This document shows, in pieces, positions 44,880-61,006 of a DNA stretch of 64,000 nucleotides. Made by a program: the position numbers and the translations under genes. The notes under the pieces are model-generated. The model saw nothing but the letters and a program-made list of their open reading frames with translations. It ran no database searches and was not told where the DNA came from. The stretch is from NCBI GenBank assembly GCA_023525715.1, contig CM042012.1, positions 49,862,464 through 49,926,463 of the forward strand, written 5' to 3'. Origin of the DNA: Cichorium intybus (taxonomy: Eukaryota; Streptophyta; Magnoliopsida; Asterales; Asteraceae). The first letter of the stretch is position 1. Every line of letters begins with the position of its first letter.

Positions 44880-46130
44880 TTGAAGTTATCGATCTCGACT
44901 TGTTGTGTCCCCATCATAATAACCCTCACCCTGACCGCCACCCCACCGTTAACCTTTCTACCGTATTCTCTATTATTCAATTATTCTTGTTTCTGTGTAA
45001 GCATGGCCAAAAAGTCACTGTTAATTATTCATAAATCCCAATATGGTAAAAAACTGAAGATTATTCTTAAATAGATTGAACATTCTTGATGGATGAATTG
45101 AGGTTCTTGATTTCAAAACCAAATCCATTGAAGGTTGTTGGTGGATACATAAGTAAAATCATTGAATTCATCATCTAATATTTGATTTTGAAAATCAGTA
45201 TCTTTGTTTAATGCACAAATTTTGGCTTGGTCGTTGGAGATGAAGCTCGTTGACTGTGGTTTCTGTTCCAAGGACGAAAAAGACAAAAAAAGGGATGAGA
45301 GATGGTAGTGAGAGAGAGAAAGCGACTAGAAGAGGACAAGCACTATTATCACTTAAGCAGCTTGCAAAAAGACCAAAAACTCACATAGATGAAAAGGACG
45401 AAGATGAAAACTAGAGTTTTTTACACCATACAAGCCTTCAAAAGAAATTTAAACACTTGAATCTATAATATCATGGAGCAACCTGAAAAAAGACCAAAAG
45501 CCCATTGGGGTTTCTCCCTTCTTCTTCTTTTTCATGCTTTTCAATAGTTTTGTGGGCCGATTACCCAACAAAAAAAATGAAATAGTGATATGAAAATTCC
45601 TTTTAGTTTGCTATTCTTAATCACCTTCGGTGATAATCCTTTTTTCCAATCGCCAGTACATTGGATTTGTTAAAAGACCACATTTAATGTCATACTTATA
45701 CTCTCAGAATGAACCATGTGATGCTGGCATCAGAGCTAAAAAGAAAGGAGAAGGAAGGGTGTGAGGTGAGTGAGATTGGTAAAACTAGAACCTAGTTGTT
45801 AGAGATGCAATTTTGGATATGGTAACTGGATACAAGGAAGAGGGTGGGGGATGACATTGAAAAAGAAAGAGTAGTAGGAAACCAATGGGGTTGGTTGTTG
45901 ATTTATTTGGGTTAGGATGAGTGTGATGGATCCTTATTTCACTTTTCAATACTAAAAATTACAAATGGTTAAAAGAAAAAAAATTTAAAAATGTAAAACA
46001 ATCTTTTTATATGAACCAAGGAACAAAGCTATAATTATTTGAAAACGCGACGACATGATTTATCAACATTTCAAAGGTTGGACCAAACCTGAGACTCCGA
46101 CCAAACCATATGGACCAAAAAGTATAATGT
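44880..46130. mobile_element. Probable MULE-like remnant (right end only)
   Basis: Read in reverse, the right end is AAGTACATTATACTTTTTGG then TCCATATGGTTTGG, which fits the GAGTAAATTACA...TTGGTCCxTATGGTTTG family ends. CTTTTTATATGAACCAAGGA at 46003 matches the arm of the 14281 element. The left end is not found. The interior has no recognised gene. Confidence 0.4.
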
Positions 46131-46574
<444 letters not shown>

Positions 46575-46984
46575 AGATAACAACAATCATACATTATAAT
46601 TGGAAAGTTACATTGTTCAAACGATATTGTTTCAACCCAATTACAGTATGATAATGAAATAAGTAAAAGAGACGTCTTCGCATCCCATTCCAAAAGGTTA
46701 GTAGGACCTGACTAATTGTTACCTGAGAATACAAGTAGTTTGAAAAAGTGTCAACATTACGTTGGCGAGTTCATAAGATTTTTGTATGAGAAAATCCATA
46801 GTCCTTTATCCTTGTAATGAGATAGTGTTTGAAAACAGAAAATCCAATATTTTCTTATAAGTGAGTCGTAGTCTTAAAACCCAAAGACCGAAAATGTATA
46901 CGTGTTTCTATACTTGAAAATAGTATTGCATAGTCTTATTCTTGTACGAAACCATGTAAATACATGTTTATTCGTAGTTTAATT

Positions 46985-47625
46985 GTAGATCTGATTCTGT
47001 AAAACCTTTACGTAGGTAAAATCGTACTTTTATTTATATCTTGATAAAATATAGTTTTAATTTCCATAAAACATGTATGTATAAGTAAAACCATACTTAT
47101 ATTTGTATATTGTTAGAATGTAGTTTTAATACCATAAAACTCGTATGTATATGTAAATCGTACTTTTGTTCATATCTTAATGAAATTTAGTTTTAATTTC
47201 CATAAAACCAGTGTGTATACGTAAAACCATACTAATATTTGTAACTTGTTAGAATGTAGTTTTAATACCATAAAACTCGTATGTATATGTAAATCGTACT
47301 TATGTTCATATCTTAATGAAATGTAGTTTTAATTTCCATAAAACCAGTGTGTATAAGTAACCATACTTATATTTGTAACTTGTTAGAATGTAGTTTTAAT
47401 ACCATAAAACTCGTATGTATAAGTAAAACCGTACTTATATTTGTAACTTGATTTGTAACTTGTTAGAATGTAGTTTTAATACCATAAAACACGTATGTAT
47501 AAGTAAAACCGTACTTATATTTGTATCTTGATAAAATGTGGTTTTAATCCCATAAAACCCGTATGTATAAGTAAAAACCATACTTATATTTTGTGTAGAG
47601 CAACATGTAGTTTTATATTTATATA
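46985..47625. repeat. Tandem array with about 70-bp units in a dimeric pattern
   Basis: About nine units share TAGTTTTAAT(T/A)CCATAAAAC(T/C)(C/A)GTATGTATA and AAACC(A/G)TACTTATATTTGTA. Two unit types alternate (TTTCCATAAAACCAG with GTTCATATCTT; TACCATAAAACTCG with TTTGTAACTTG), making a 140-bp higher-order repeat. Confidence 0.85.
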
Positions 47626-49368
47626 AAACCATTTGAAGACGTTTTTCCCCAAACTAAGGATATTCGTTGTCGTTCATGTGAGTTATTATAACCTTGCTGT
47701 GACTAGTATGTAGGCCTGCCACGACGTTCTTCAGGCGTCGCAATGTTAAGACATTTGTCACCCCAGACCTGCCGGTCTAGCTGTAGCTAGCAGCTTAGGT
47801 GCGGGATTGTCAGTCTCGTATAGATCTATACACAACTATCTCGCTCATGAATGATTAAGGTTATAATCCAGTACTTAATGCGTACATCTTTCAGTACTGT
47901 GAAGAAATGTCTCACATAACCACCCAACGTGATGTTTTATCCTAGATCGTACTGAAATGAAAACCCTTTTGTATTTGTAATTATCAAGATATACTCATGA
48001 TAATTATAATGTAAAACCTTTCTTGTAAATGTAGTGAAAACTCCTTTACGTTTGTAATTATCGAATTGTCCATGATAATTATAGTATGTAATAATTATAT
48101 ATTGATATAATTATCTTTAGTATTTCTGTCGTATCTTTGTTATTCGTTCCATAAATTATACTCATTATAATTTATATAAATGTTTTCGTTGTGTTAACGT
48201 ATTTAAGCCTAAAAGATGTCAATGAGTTGAAAAGTATAATTTCTTACATCTAAGGCACTAAATATATTAATAAGATAGAGTTAAAGTTTATCAACAAGTC
48301 ATGGCAAGAAATTTGTTTTAGTCATCTTACATAAGTGATGACAACATTTTAAATCTTGTCATTTTGTCAAAATGATGGTAATCCTTCCAAATGGTCATTT
48401 TTCATATACATTATTTTGAATATAGTCATTTTTGTTTAAAATACCAACTTCCTTGTAAAAATATCATTTCCCAAGTTTATTATGACGTTATGAGTCTAAA
48501 TAGTCGTTATTACGTCAAGTTGACGTTCTCTTTATAAATCACTAGAAAAATCGTATTTCCGGTCACAAAACATAGTTTTTACTAGTTTTCGTCTTATGAC
48601 GTTTATATTAAAGATCTAGCATTTTTACACAATATATTTAAAGTTTTGTAACTTTTACACAAACATAATACATCATAATGTTCATAATACATAGATCTAA
48701 CCATATTTTATGTCAAAAACGTTTTTACCCAACTACTAGTTTTATAAACTTGTGTAATGTGTAAATCATTATTTATAGTATATAAACACATATAAACTTG
48801 TGTAAATCATCATTTTTAACATGTAAACTTGTATTCTCCCCCTAAAAGTTTAGAAAAGATGAAAATAAGGGGTATGAACTCACCCTTGATGCGTGCTTTA
48901 CTTAGAAACAAGATAGTTCTTGCGGGATTTACGGTCGAATGCAAGATCTAAGCTTTGTAGCTCGAAGGACCCTTGGACAAAACTATTATCCAATAGTTTT
49001 ATGTTGATGTTAGTGTGTGTAAATGGAATAAAACTTGTGTAATAATGTTTAAAATCACTAGAGAAAAATATCTTACCAAAGATGAGTGAATTACACTTGA
49101 AATGGTGGTGGTTTGTGGTGGTTTGAGGTGGTTTATGGTGACTTGTGGTGGTGGGTGGAGAGATGAGAGGGAGAGAGTGTGATGATCAGATTTAGAGAGA
49201 AAGAGAAGAGAGGTTGGATGATGTTGTGTTCAAATGAATGGAAATTGTTGGTTTAAATAGATTTAAGTTAGATTTTTTTTTCATTTTTATATTCCTAGCC
49301 TTTTATAACTCTAGATTGTGAATAGTGACACATTGATTGTGTTGGGAAGTGTTGTGATTCAGCTGATG

Positions 49369-49384
49369 GGGGGGGGGGGGGGGT
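49369..49384 (+). repeat. Poly-G run
   Basis: An uninterrupted run of G followed by TAGGGGGTGGGG. It is one of the few G-quadruplex-prone stretches in the window. Confidence 0.9.
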
Positions 49385-49942
49385 AGGGGGTGGGGTGTGT
49401 TGTTTTTATAAAAAAATGCAATGTACTTATAAAAATAAGTGACTTTTATAAAATCGTAGAACGTTTTAGCGTAATTTTATGAGTTTTTGAAGAAATGATG
49501 TTCTAAATAAATATTATGTATAAAAACATTGTTAAACATTTATTTAGATTGAATCAATACTCGTTAGACGATGAAATACGCGTTTAAGCGCAGTATTCTT
49601 CCGAATACGCGATTTTTAGCATTTTACCGAAAAATATGTTTGGCTATGAAATTAAATACTAGACAATATTACGATTTATAATATATGTTTCGTTATCCCA
49701 TTTTTGATGTTTAAGGCACCTCATTTTGTATTTTAGGTCCAAACCCTGTGTACATTTATCCGTTCACAGCGGTTTAACTGTTGTAACTTTCACATACGAA
49801 CTCCGTTTTCGACGTTCTATATATCCACAGGTTCGTATTTACGAATACATCTTTTATGCATATTATTATTCTCAAAATAATAATTGTACGATTATCGAAT
49901 TTTTAAGCTATAGTAGTTTAATATCCGTATTTTCGGTGTTTA

Positions 49943-52900
49943 CTCGATAACTGTTTTGAATAGCGTAAGTAGTATTATAATATCTAATAATACATCGTAA
50001 AATTATGGAAAAATTACTTTTCAACATAAGGATTAACGTACGCTTCGTTTGACTACAGTTGACTTTCGTTGACCAAAATTTATACGCTCTAGGTAACCTA
50101 TACTTTTAAGGATCTTAAGTTTATATAAAACATAAGTTTTGTTAGATGGTAATAGATGTTGTGATAGTTACCTAATAACTCTAAGTTATAATCCATAAAT
50201 AACTACATAATAACTACTTTTATTATTGGAATTTCGAAAATTATAGCAGATACAATAAATGTTCACAATCAATAAAACATTTCCCCTTACTTTTAAGATT
50301 ATTTTCAAGAAATCTAGCTCTTTCATAAGTTCATAAATCTCCTACTTGGCATCAACAATCCACCTTTTGACAACATTTTTTTTCTTAATACATGTAATAC
50401 ATCTCTTCCTTCCTTTCATCTATATTATGAAAGCATATAGACATGTACTAACTAGCTGCAAATTTTCTAAGTCCTTCTCTTAGTCGTCTTCATCTCCTTC
50501 ATAGCCTCAAAAATAAATCGAGCAACATATGTGGATATGATCCACCACTATATGAGCTGAATGATCTTTGCGGACTTCAGGAAATTGGTTAAAATCATAA
50601 CAATATCATTATTCGTTTTCGCAATGCTAATTACCAACTTTGTAGGTATCGAATGAGTTTGCAACTGATTTCAATTACACAGAGTTCTTGAATGGCCTCA
50701 TTAAAGATTATTTTGATATGAATGTGAATGTATTATTACAGTTCTAATGTAAACAATTGTATAGTTTTAACATGTTTATATAATACTTGAATAATGTTGT
50801 AGATGAGAATTAATAAAGAATAGAGTTATGTGAGAGTATAGGTGGGAAATTTGTGTGACTTCATGATAAAAGTAACCGTGAATTTGATGGTCTGAATTAG
50901 TTTAGATAGAAAATCTAGAAATCGTAGAATTCTGAAATCTGAGATAAATAAGTTCAAAATCGAAAACACATATCTGATATTGGCATTTCGAATTGAATGT
51001 TCATTTTAGAAATTTTAAAAACCAATGGTTAGATAGAAATATAAGGGGATTTCAAACGATATTTTTGTAATTATTCCTAATTATAATTTAAAGTAGTACT
51101 CGAGATTGGTAATTATTACAAATGTATTATCAATCTATTGTAAATAAAAAACCATACTAAATGACACTGGAAACTGTTTCTATATTCGAATTTAAATGTT
51201 CGTCTATCAATCGTAATTGTTATCAATATGTAACAACTGATTGTTTCTTGTGTTAATCAGATCTTATAATTAAACTTGTACATATTGTGAAGTATTCTGA
51301 TTATGAACAAGTCAGATAACTATATTTCATACTTTTTTTTATTTTTTATTTATGTATGTATGTTATCTAAAAGTTTATAATTTTACTTGTTTTAATTTTG
51401 TCTGGAGAGGGAGAACCATACTAGCCCCAACTTGTGTTAATTAGGTTATGAGTTGTGGAATATGTGATAGTTAATTCTATTTTATACTTAAATTTTGTAT
51501 TGACTAATAATTATATATAATGTGTTTATTGAAAGAGTTTGTCCCAATGTAAAAGAAACATGGGTTTATAATATTAATAGTTTATTTGGTTTTGTTATGA
51601 AATTTGGTTACGATTCTTTTAATTTTGGTGTCTGTGTTCCGTCCCTATCTATGATCATAATCCATGCACATTTCTCATGATGACGGTGAGACACACACAT
51701 ACAATTGGAATATAAATCCTTATGCATGGGCACAACACAAGATTTACAAAACTTTATTAAAACGTTAGATATATAATCAGACAACATGCATTTATAAAAA
51801 AAGTAATCTATGACGTCAAATATTTATGATATATTTGATACCATGAATATTTGATGTATGATAAGTTTTATAAGTAAAAATGAATCTGGCCTCTCTAATG
51901 GATATCTAGATTCCAAATTATAATCCCGGATCAAGTCCCAAAGCATAGGAAACATTTAGCAGATAAGACATACTATTTTAACAACTTGCCATTTTATAAA
52001 CAACATAATAGGATACATGGCATATGATATCAATGTCATTCTCAAACAAGCCTCACGCTGGGTCACACTACCTCTTGCATTTCAACCTTATAATCACCAA
52101 AAAGAGACAAAACATAAGCATGACGTTTAGACCAAATAATTCATTGAACATAAAACTTCGTAATCATATGCATCCTACATTGTACGTAGCCAAATATAAA
52201 ATAATAACTTCAAATTATTTTCCATCCTTTTTTATAAGGCCTCAAGAACACATTGTTAAATATTAAAATGTGTTTCTTAAAATATTAAGATCAATAATTT
52301 CATGTAATTTGTTTAAAACTAGAGTTTGCATCTCGCATGTTACAACGGAGACCCTGTATTCGTTTGAAAAAACACAATCTATCAGATACATATGAATATT
52401 TGAAAAAAAAATAAAAAAATTATTTGTAAAAAGAAAAACCTCTTCAAAAACATGTATGCGTACAAATATGTAAATTAAGTAATTTGTAGAAACTAGTTAT
52501 TAAAAAACTAAGTTGTGAATAAGATGTAAAAATGATAAAAATAAAATAATATTGAAAAATTTAAGTTCTTAATACCATATGAGAAAAAAGATTAAAACTT
52601 GACAGAATTGTAAGAAAAAAATATTAGATTTAAAAAAATTAGTCTAAACCATAAAAGGAAAAATTATACCGGATGAACACATGAGATATTACTAAAATTG
52701 AGAAAATAATATGAAAATTCAATTGGTAAAATGCAAAAATCGTAAAAAGAAATAATTATAAAATAAACAAATAAGATATTATCAAAGTTAAAAGAGATAA
52801 TATAAATAAAATTAATTGGTAAAACTATATAAAAAAATTTAAGTTTTAAAAACTTAAATTTAGATTGAAATTGAACAAAAAAAAACTATAAGATAAATAT

Positions 52901-53009
52901 ACAATATTAATAAAGTTAAAGAGTTAAAATAAAAAGAGTATATTTTGGTAAATGTATGGTTATATAATTAGGAGGTTTTACCCGGATGAAAATGAGAAAC
53001 GAATGGTTT
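49943..53009. other. Intergenic, nothing recognised
   Basis: AT-rich throughout; 52380-52950 is especially A-rich. Short frames only, none with family features. Confidence 0.5.
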
Positions 53010-53145
53010 TAAAAGGCTTTTGATCTAGTGGTATAAGGTGTTGGAAATATGTATTTCTTCCTAATTGGTTGAAGATTCAAGTCTCGTATTTAGGAATATA
53101 TTTAGTAGCTTGTGTATGTTTGCCGTTAAAAAAATCTTGATTAAA
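53010..53145 (+). mobile_element. Possible tRNA-derived SINE
   Basis: GATCTAGTGGTATAAGGTG near 53025 fits an A box, and GAAGATTCAAGTCTCG near 53081 fits a B box at tRNA-like spacing. An A run follows near 53131. No clear flanking duplication was seen, so the call is tentative. It is too degenerate to be a tRNA gene. Confidence 0.4.
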
Positions 53146-53161
53146 ACCAATTAAAATCAAA

Positions 53162-53276
53162 CACGTGGGTGGGGCGTTTCTTCAAATATCTTATGTCATG
53201 AGGCATTTAAACATCAACACGTGTCCGGGACACTGACGTGGATCTGGATCTTTTGTTCATCAGGCACCAACACGTG
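53162..53276. promoter_or_regulatory. Cluster of CACGTG/ACGTGG motifs without an adjacent gene
   Basis: CACGTG occurs at 53162, 53218 and 53271, with TGACGTGG at 53234 and short inverted repeats (GTGTCCGGGACAC). This resembles an ABRE/G-box promoter, but no gene follows on either side. The 82-residue minus-strand frame at 53214-53462 overlaps it and has no recognisable family. Confidence 0.4.
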
Positions 53277-53479
53277 TCCACGTTTGTCTACCTTTGTTAA
53301 TAAATTAAATAATTTTAAAATGCCATCCAAATTGAATGCACTATGCATTTTATGCAAGTATACATCCCCCTTTTCATTCACTTGTGCTGTTGCCTTGCCT
53401 GAAATTAGATCTGTCGGCCCACTCCATTTAAGATCTTTACACGTCATCTTATTTCCCGACATATTAAATTCACAATATT

Positions 53480-55411
<1,932 letters not shown>

Positions 55412-55665
55412 AATATATTTTATTATGTACAGAGAGTCAGGATCAAATATAATAGATAAATATTGTGTAATCTTGTAACTAAATATGAAATAATCATTTT
55501 AAATCTGGATAGGGCCATAATAGTAATTGACGTATAAATCAATTAATAATAAATTAATATAATCTTATAATTATGGAAAGTGATTTTTTCCTGAATTTTC
55601 ATTGGTATATTCAGCCACACAATAATTATCAGTTTTAGAATAACCTAGCTCTATGTGTGTCTGTC

Positions 55666-55801
<136 letters not shown>

Positions 55802-56051
55802 CACAAACTCACAGTCACATTCACACACATAAGGCTATGTGTTTCTGAAAAAAGATTTTTTTTACCAAATCTAATTTACTCCACCACCCCTATAAGGCTA
55901 TGTGGAGTGGGTTTTACACACGACTCAAGTTTTTTCTGTCACATTAGCATCCAGTTAGGACCACTTATTCTTCTCATAACCCTTGGAAATGATCATCATC
56001 ACTTCTCCTAAATTGTGGTACAAGTAATGATGCACAAGGTACACTGTTTTG

Positions 56052-56469
56052 TAGGGGTGGTGGCAAATCGCACAGTTGTGTCAGGTTTTTAGCTGACACG
56101 ACACAACATGCCAATATTTTATATAACATAAACATGACATAACACAACGTTGTGTTTTGTTATACTAACACGAAATGGTCCAATTAAAACACGATAAAAA
56201 CGACCAACACGACAAACATGAAAAAGATAGAATAAAATAAACATTTAGTTTATTTAACTCATAATTAATCATACAAAACGCGATAAACACATGTTAATAC
56301 CATGCCAATTTTGTGTCAAATTTTGAATATGAACATGACACGACACGACGCCGTGTTTTGTACACTTGACACAAACAAGACACGAACACGAATTACAAAT
56401 TTAATTTCATACCAATTTCATTTTGTGTCATGTATTTTTGTCGTTTCGTGCCGTGAATTGCCAACCCTA
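56052..56469. mobile_element. hAT-like MITE rich in ACACGAC motifs
   Basis: The ends TAGGGGTGGTGGCAAATCGC and, in reverse, TAGGGTTGGCAATTCACGGC are imperfect inverted repeats of the TAGGG-TGGCAA type common in plant hAT elements. The interior is full of ACACGAC/CGTGT words. No matching 8-bp duplication remains. Confidence 0.6.
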
Positions 56470-56879
56470 CTCCTTAGCATTTCATTTTGCTCTCACTGCA
56501 TGATCACGTGATGATTTTGTCCTCTGCAAGCCAGAATGTAAGATCACTGGATGGGGGCGGTGTTCCCCGCGGTGCACTTCCTTCACCGCACCTGTCAACA
56601 CAGACCACATCGCACAACCAAAATACTCCGCTCCATCACTTTAAAAATAACATCTTTCCTCGTTCAATCTTTCTTTCTTTCATATTCTCTAACCCCTCTC
56701 TTATTTTTTTCATATTTTCTCCTACTTTTTATTAAAATATTTTTTTTCTGATAATTCTGATTCGTATGTGCACTACGAATATGTTGATGAACCTACTTCA
56801 GACTCATCATCATACAAATCCTCAAATAACCTCAACATTATCGTGTCGTCTGGTCGACCTGCAATAGTGTTTTTGGAAT

Positions 56880-57363
56880 ATAGGACATTCATATTTTGGT
56901 GTCGGTGGTCACAACAATAACCTAAACGTCCTTTACCAATCACCACTATTCAATGACACACCACCTGGAAAAGAAAAAAAGAAAAGAAAAACGTTTATGT
57001 GTTTTAAACGGGGAAGAATACAAGTATTTGTATTATCTTGCAAATAGGATACACCGATATTGAGCCACTTTTGTGAAATCATAGTCGTATCGAGTAACCC
57101 CCAAAAAAAAATTTTCAAGGCGGCACAAGAAGCAGGAAGAAAGAACGTGGAACGGGCTTTTGGTGTAAAAAAAAGCTCGATTGTTCATAATCAAACAACT
57201 TGTACGGACCATAAATGTTGACAGGTGTGAAGATATAATGTACGCTTACCTTATATTACATAACATGATCCTTAAATATGAAGATGCTTCTATTTGTCAA
57301 ATACATGATATCGATATCCCAGTTGATGTAGTAGAATTACGTGAAGCAGTAGTTCACCAATGA
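56880..57363 (+). pseudogene. Degenerate PIF/Harbinger transposase
   Basis: Translated pieces align with the intact transposase at 16487: FGVGGHNNNLNVLYQSPLFN (for PGSINDINVLYMSPLF), YKYLYYLANRIH, a shifted ARKNVERAFGV-like stretch at 57125-57165, then DIMYAYLILHNMILKYEDAS and CQIHDIDIP. Stops, frameshifts and loss of the first catalytic aspartate region make it dead. The upstream GC-rich patch 56541-56600 may be its 5' flank. Confidence 0.8.
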
Positions 57364-57946
<583 letters not shown>

Positions 57947-57959
57947 GTATTATTGCGAT

Positions 57960-59290
57960 GACGAAGATGAGTAAATCTTATAATCATCTCCAATTAGAAA
58001 TGAAGATCCAATAATTATGGTTTGACGAAGATAAAGTTTCCGGAGAATAGGACCTTTCCTACAAACCCCTACTCCCCCGATGAACAACGAAATAATCTCA
58101 TTCAACTTTTATTATTTTATCAGAATATTTGTAATCATGTATGAATACACGTATTTTGTATTCATATATTAATATGGTTGTAATCGTAAATGAATAAAGC
58201 ACAAATTGAAGATAATTTCAATACAATCTTGTTAAGTTGTAATCACAAATGAATAAAGTAAATATAAAAAATTATATACATTCATAATCATAAATGTATA
58301 AGGAAATTATGGAAATAAAAATCTTGTTAAGTTGTAATCACAAATGAATAAATCTCTAATTGTAAATGAATAAGCACCTAATCATAATTGAATACACCCT
58401 AATCATCAAAGAATACACCTATCTTCAAAACATCAAGTTTTAAGCTTCTTTTCTTTAATCTTATTTGCACACTGTTCAAAACATCAACCTTTAGCTTCTC
58501 TTCATTAATTTGATTTGCAGGTATCTGTTTCATTCCAACATTATAGCCAGGGGCATTATGAACCTTAAAAGAGAGTCTTTTCTACACCATTGAAAGACTT
58601 CATATAGTCAAAATCATACACAAACAAAAGAGTAAAAATAAAATAAATGAAATGCAAAAAAGATATAACCATCAGTGAATAACATATATAATCATCAGTG
58701 AATAACATATAATATGAACCCAATTGTAGATATAATCATCAGTTAATAATACATATAATCAGAAAATCATATAATCATCAATGAATACCAACTGTTAGGT
58801 TGTAATCATTTATGAATACCAACTGTAATTCATATTATAAAAGAAATTAAGTTGTAATAATTCATGAATACCAACTGTAATATTATATTCATTTATGAAT
58901 ACCACTTTGAAATATGTTATTCATTTATGAATAACCAGTAAATCATCAGTGAATATATGAATAACCATTAAAATTAGTTACCTCATTTAATCATAAATGA
59001 ATAAGACATAAAATAATAAAAACTTACTCCCTTAATCCAACATGAATATATATAAAACCAGAAAAAGTCATCACTAATTAACAAATTAACATCATATAAT
59101 CATCAGTAAATAATACATATAATCATCATTGATGAATAATACATATAATCATCAGTGAATACACTTTCGATATACTCCTTAACAAATTAACATAATATAA
59201 TCATCAACGAATAATATGTATAATCATCATTGATGAATGATACATGTAATTGCCAATGAATACATATATTAGGATTGGCTGATGAGGTCC
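57960..59290. repeat. Region with many AATCATCAGTGAATA-type dyad motifs
   Basis: Twenty or more copies of AATCAT(N)2-3TGAATA and close variants are spaced irregularly by 15-60 bp. The motif is half-palindromic and like the AATCATTAATGATT and AATCATCGGTGATTA words inside the 27184-30240 element. Both regions abut a (TA)n tract. No terminal repeats or coding frames were found here. Confidence 0.7.
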
Positions 59291-59539
59291 ATTTGCGTGG
59301 TGTTTGTGACCCGAAAGCCAACTATGGAACCTATTTGGGCTGTTTGAGCGGCCCATTGCGATGACCATCTGTCACAAATCTAATTCTAATACATCGTCTA
59401 ATAAAAAAGTTAAAATTCTATCCAAATTCTTTAACAAACAACAGGGACCAAATTTGTAGTTTCACTTCAATTCTATTTTGAGCAACATACAAAAAATCAA
59501 CCCTTTACAATCAAATGAATGTTTTGGTTTATCATAAGC

Positions 59540-60868
59540 TTATGGGAAACCATTAACCGAAAATCCTCCATCAACAGCAATTGTTTGGCCAGTAATATAA
59601 GAAGCCGCAGGCAGACAAAGAAAGGCCACAAGCGATGAAACTTCATTTGCTTCTGCAACACGTTTCAATGGAGTTCTTGATACCACTCTTCCCAAAAACT
59701 CCTCATTACTTAGCACCTGCAAGAAAAAAAAAAAAAAAAAAAGAAACTTTTTTTTTCATCAAGTTACAAGAAAAGAAGTGAAAATCTGATGTATTGAAGG
59801 AAAAGAAGATATTACCTGTTCAGCAAGTGGGGTTTTAGTGTACCATGGAGCTACACTATTAGTCCGAATGTTATCTTTTGCCCATTCACATGCTAAATTC
59901 TTTGCAAGTTGATTCATTGCACCTGTGAAAAGAAAATGGAAGTTAAAAAGCATTTTCCATGAGAAGGAAATTAGGAAACATGGAAAACTATACCTTTAGT
60001 GGCACCATAGATAGACCCTGAAAACAGGTGAATGGAACCTGCAACAGAGGAAATGAACACGATGCTTCCTACACCAGAAGCTTTTAGAAGAGGATGTGCA
60101 AGTTGACAAAAATGGTATGAAGATTCCAAATTGGTAGCCATGAGTGTGGAATATTCTTCTGCGGTGTACTCTGTAGTGGCTTTTCTGATGTTTGTCCCAA
60201 CATTGTTTATCTAAAGGGAAGAATTCTATGGAAGTAAGTCCTTGTTAGTTCTTTCAAATTGGAATTTGTTTAAGCCTGCCAATGTTTAGAAATCAATCGA
60301 ACATCTGAATCTAATACGGATTAACGGAACTGTGAAAGAACAAAAGTGGAATTGTGGACCTCGAACTGGTTTCAAAGCTTTTGATAAGCAACAATTAAGC
60401 TTAATAACGTTTGCCCCAAGTTTTGTAAAGCAGCGATAGCGGAAACGTTAATATTAGTACTGAATTGATATTTGTGACATTGCATTCACGATTTGGTGCT
60501 TTAAAACTCAACAAATTCCTAAATCGAAAACAGAAAATCGTCGAAACAAAATCGAAAGAACTTACTAGAATGTTAAGCTTTCCATTGAAGACGGACGAAA
60601 CTTTTTCTAGGAGCTGTTGGCGCTGAGGTCGAGAAGTTACGTCGCAGACGGATCCGGTGACGGTGAAGCCCTTGAGAGACCATTGTTGTAAGCTTTGGTT
60701 AAGCTCAGCCTCGTTGCGAGAGCAGGTGTGAACCGCCGCTCCTAACCCCGCCAGTTCCTCCACCACAGCGTAGCCGATGCCACGTGTGCCGCCGGTGACG
60801 AGAGCAGTCATTCCAGCCAGAGACCATCTGGAATTTGTAGTCGCAGAACTGCTCTCCGCCGTCGCCAT
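59540..60868 (-). CDS. Tropinone reductase-like short-chain dehydrogenase
   Basis: Four exons (60868-60566, 60210-59994, 59922-59816, 59716-59540) with GT-AG introns give 267 residues, the usual size. Cofactor loop TGGTRGIG is at 25-32, NNVG at 103-106, and the catalytic triad is Ser156 (IVFISSVAGS), Tyr169 and Lys173 (YGATKGAMNQLAKNLACEWA). The NNVG, the PWYTKTPL motif and the AVDGGFSVNGF end are typical of plant tropinone reductase homologues, NADP(H)-dependent enzymes of varied and mostly unknown substrates. An in-frame ATG at 60922 would add 18 residues; 60868 gives the family N-terminus. True tropinone reduction cannot be claimed. Confidence 0.95.
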
Positions 60869-61006
60869 GTTGTGATATCTGTGGCACAGTCGGAAAGGAG
60901 GGATAAAATTGTTTTCTTCCACCTTTTTATTTTGAACTGCAACTATGTCTAATGTCTATGCAACCTCGCATTTAACAATATCCTAACTTTATTATGATAA
61001 AAATTA

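Noticed and set aside
60869..60922. Upstream in-frame ATG adding 18 residues to the reductase
   Set aside because: The extra residues are not like the family N-terminus or a clear targeting peptide; the ATG at 60868 fits family length. It cannot be fully excluded.
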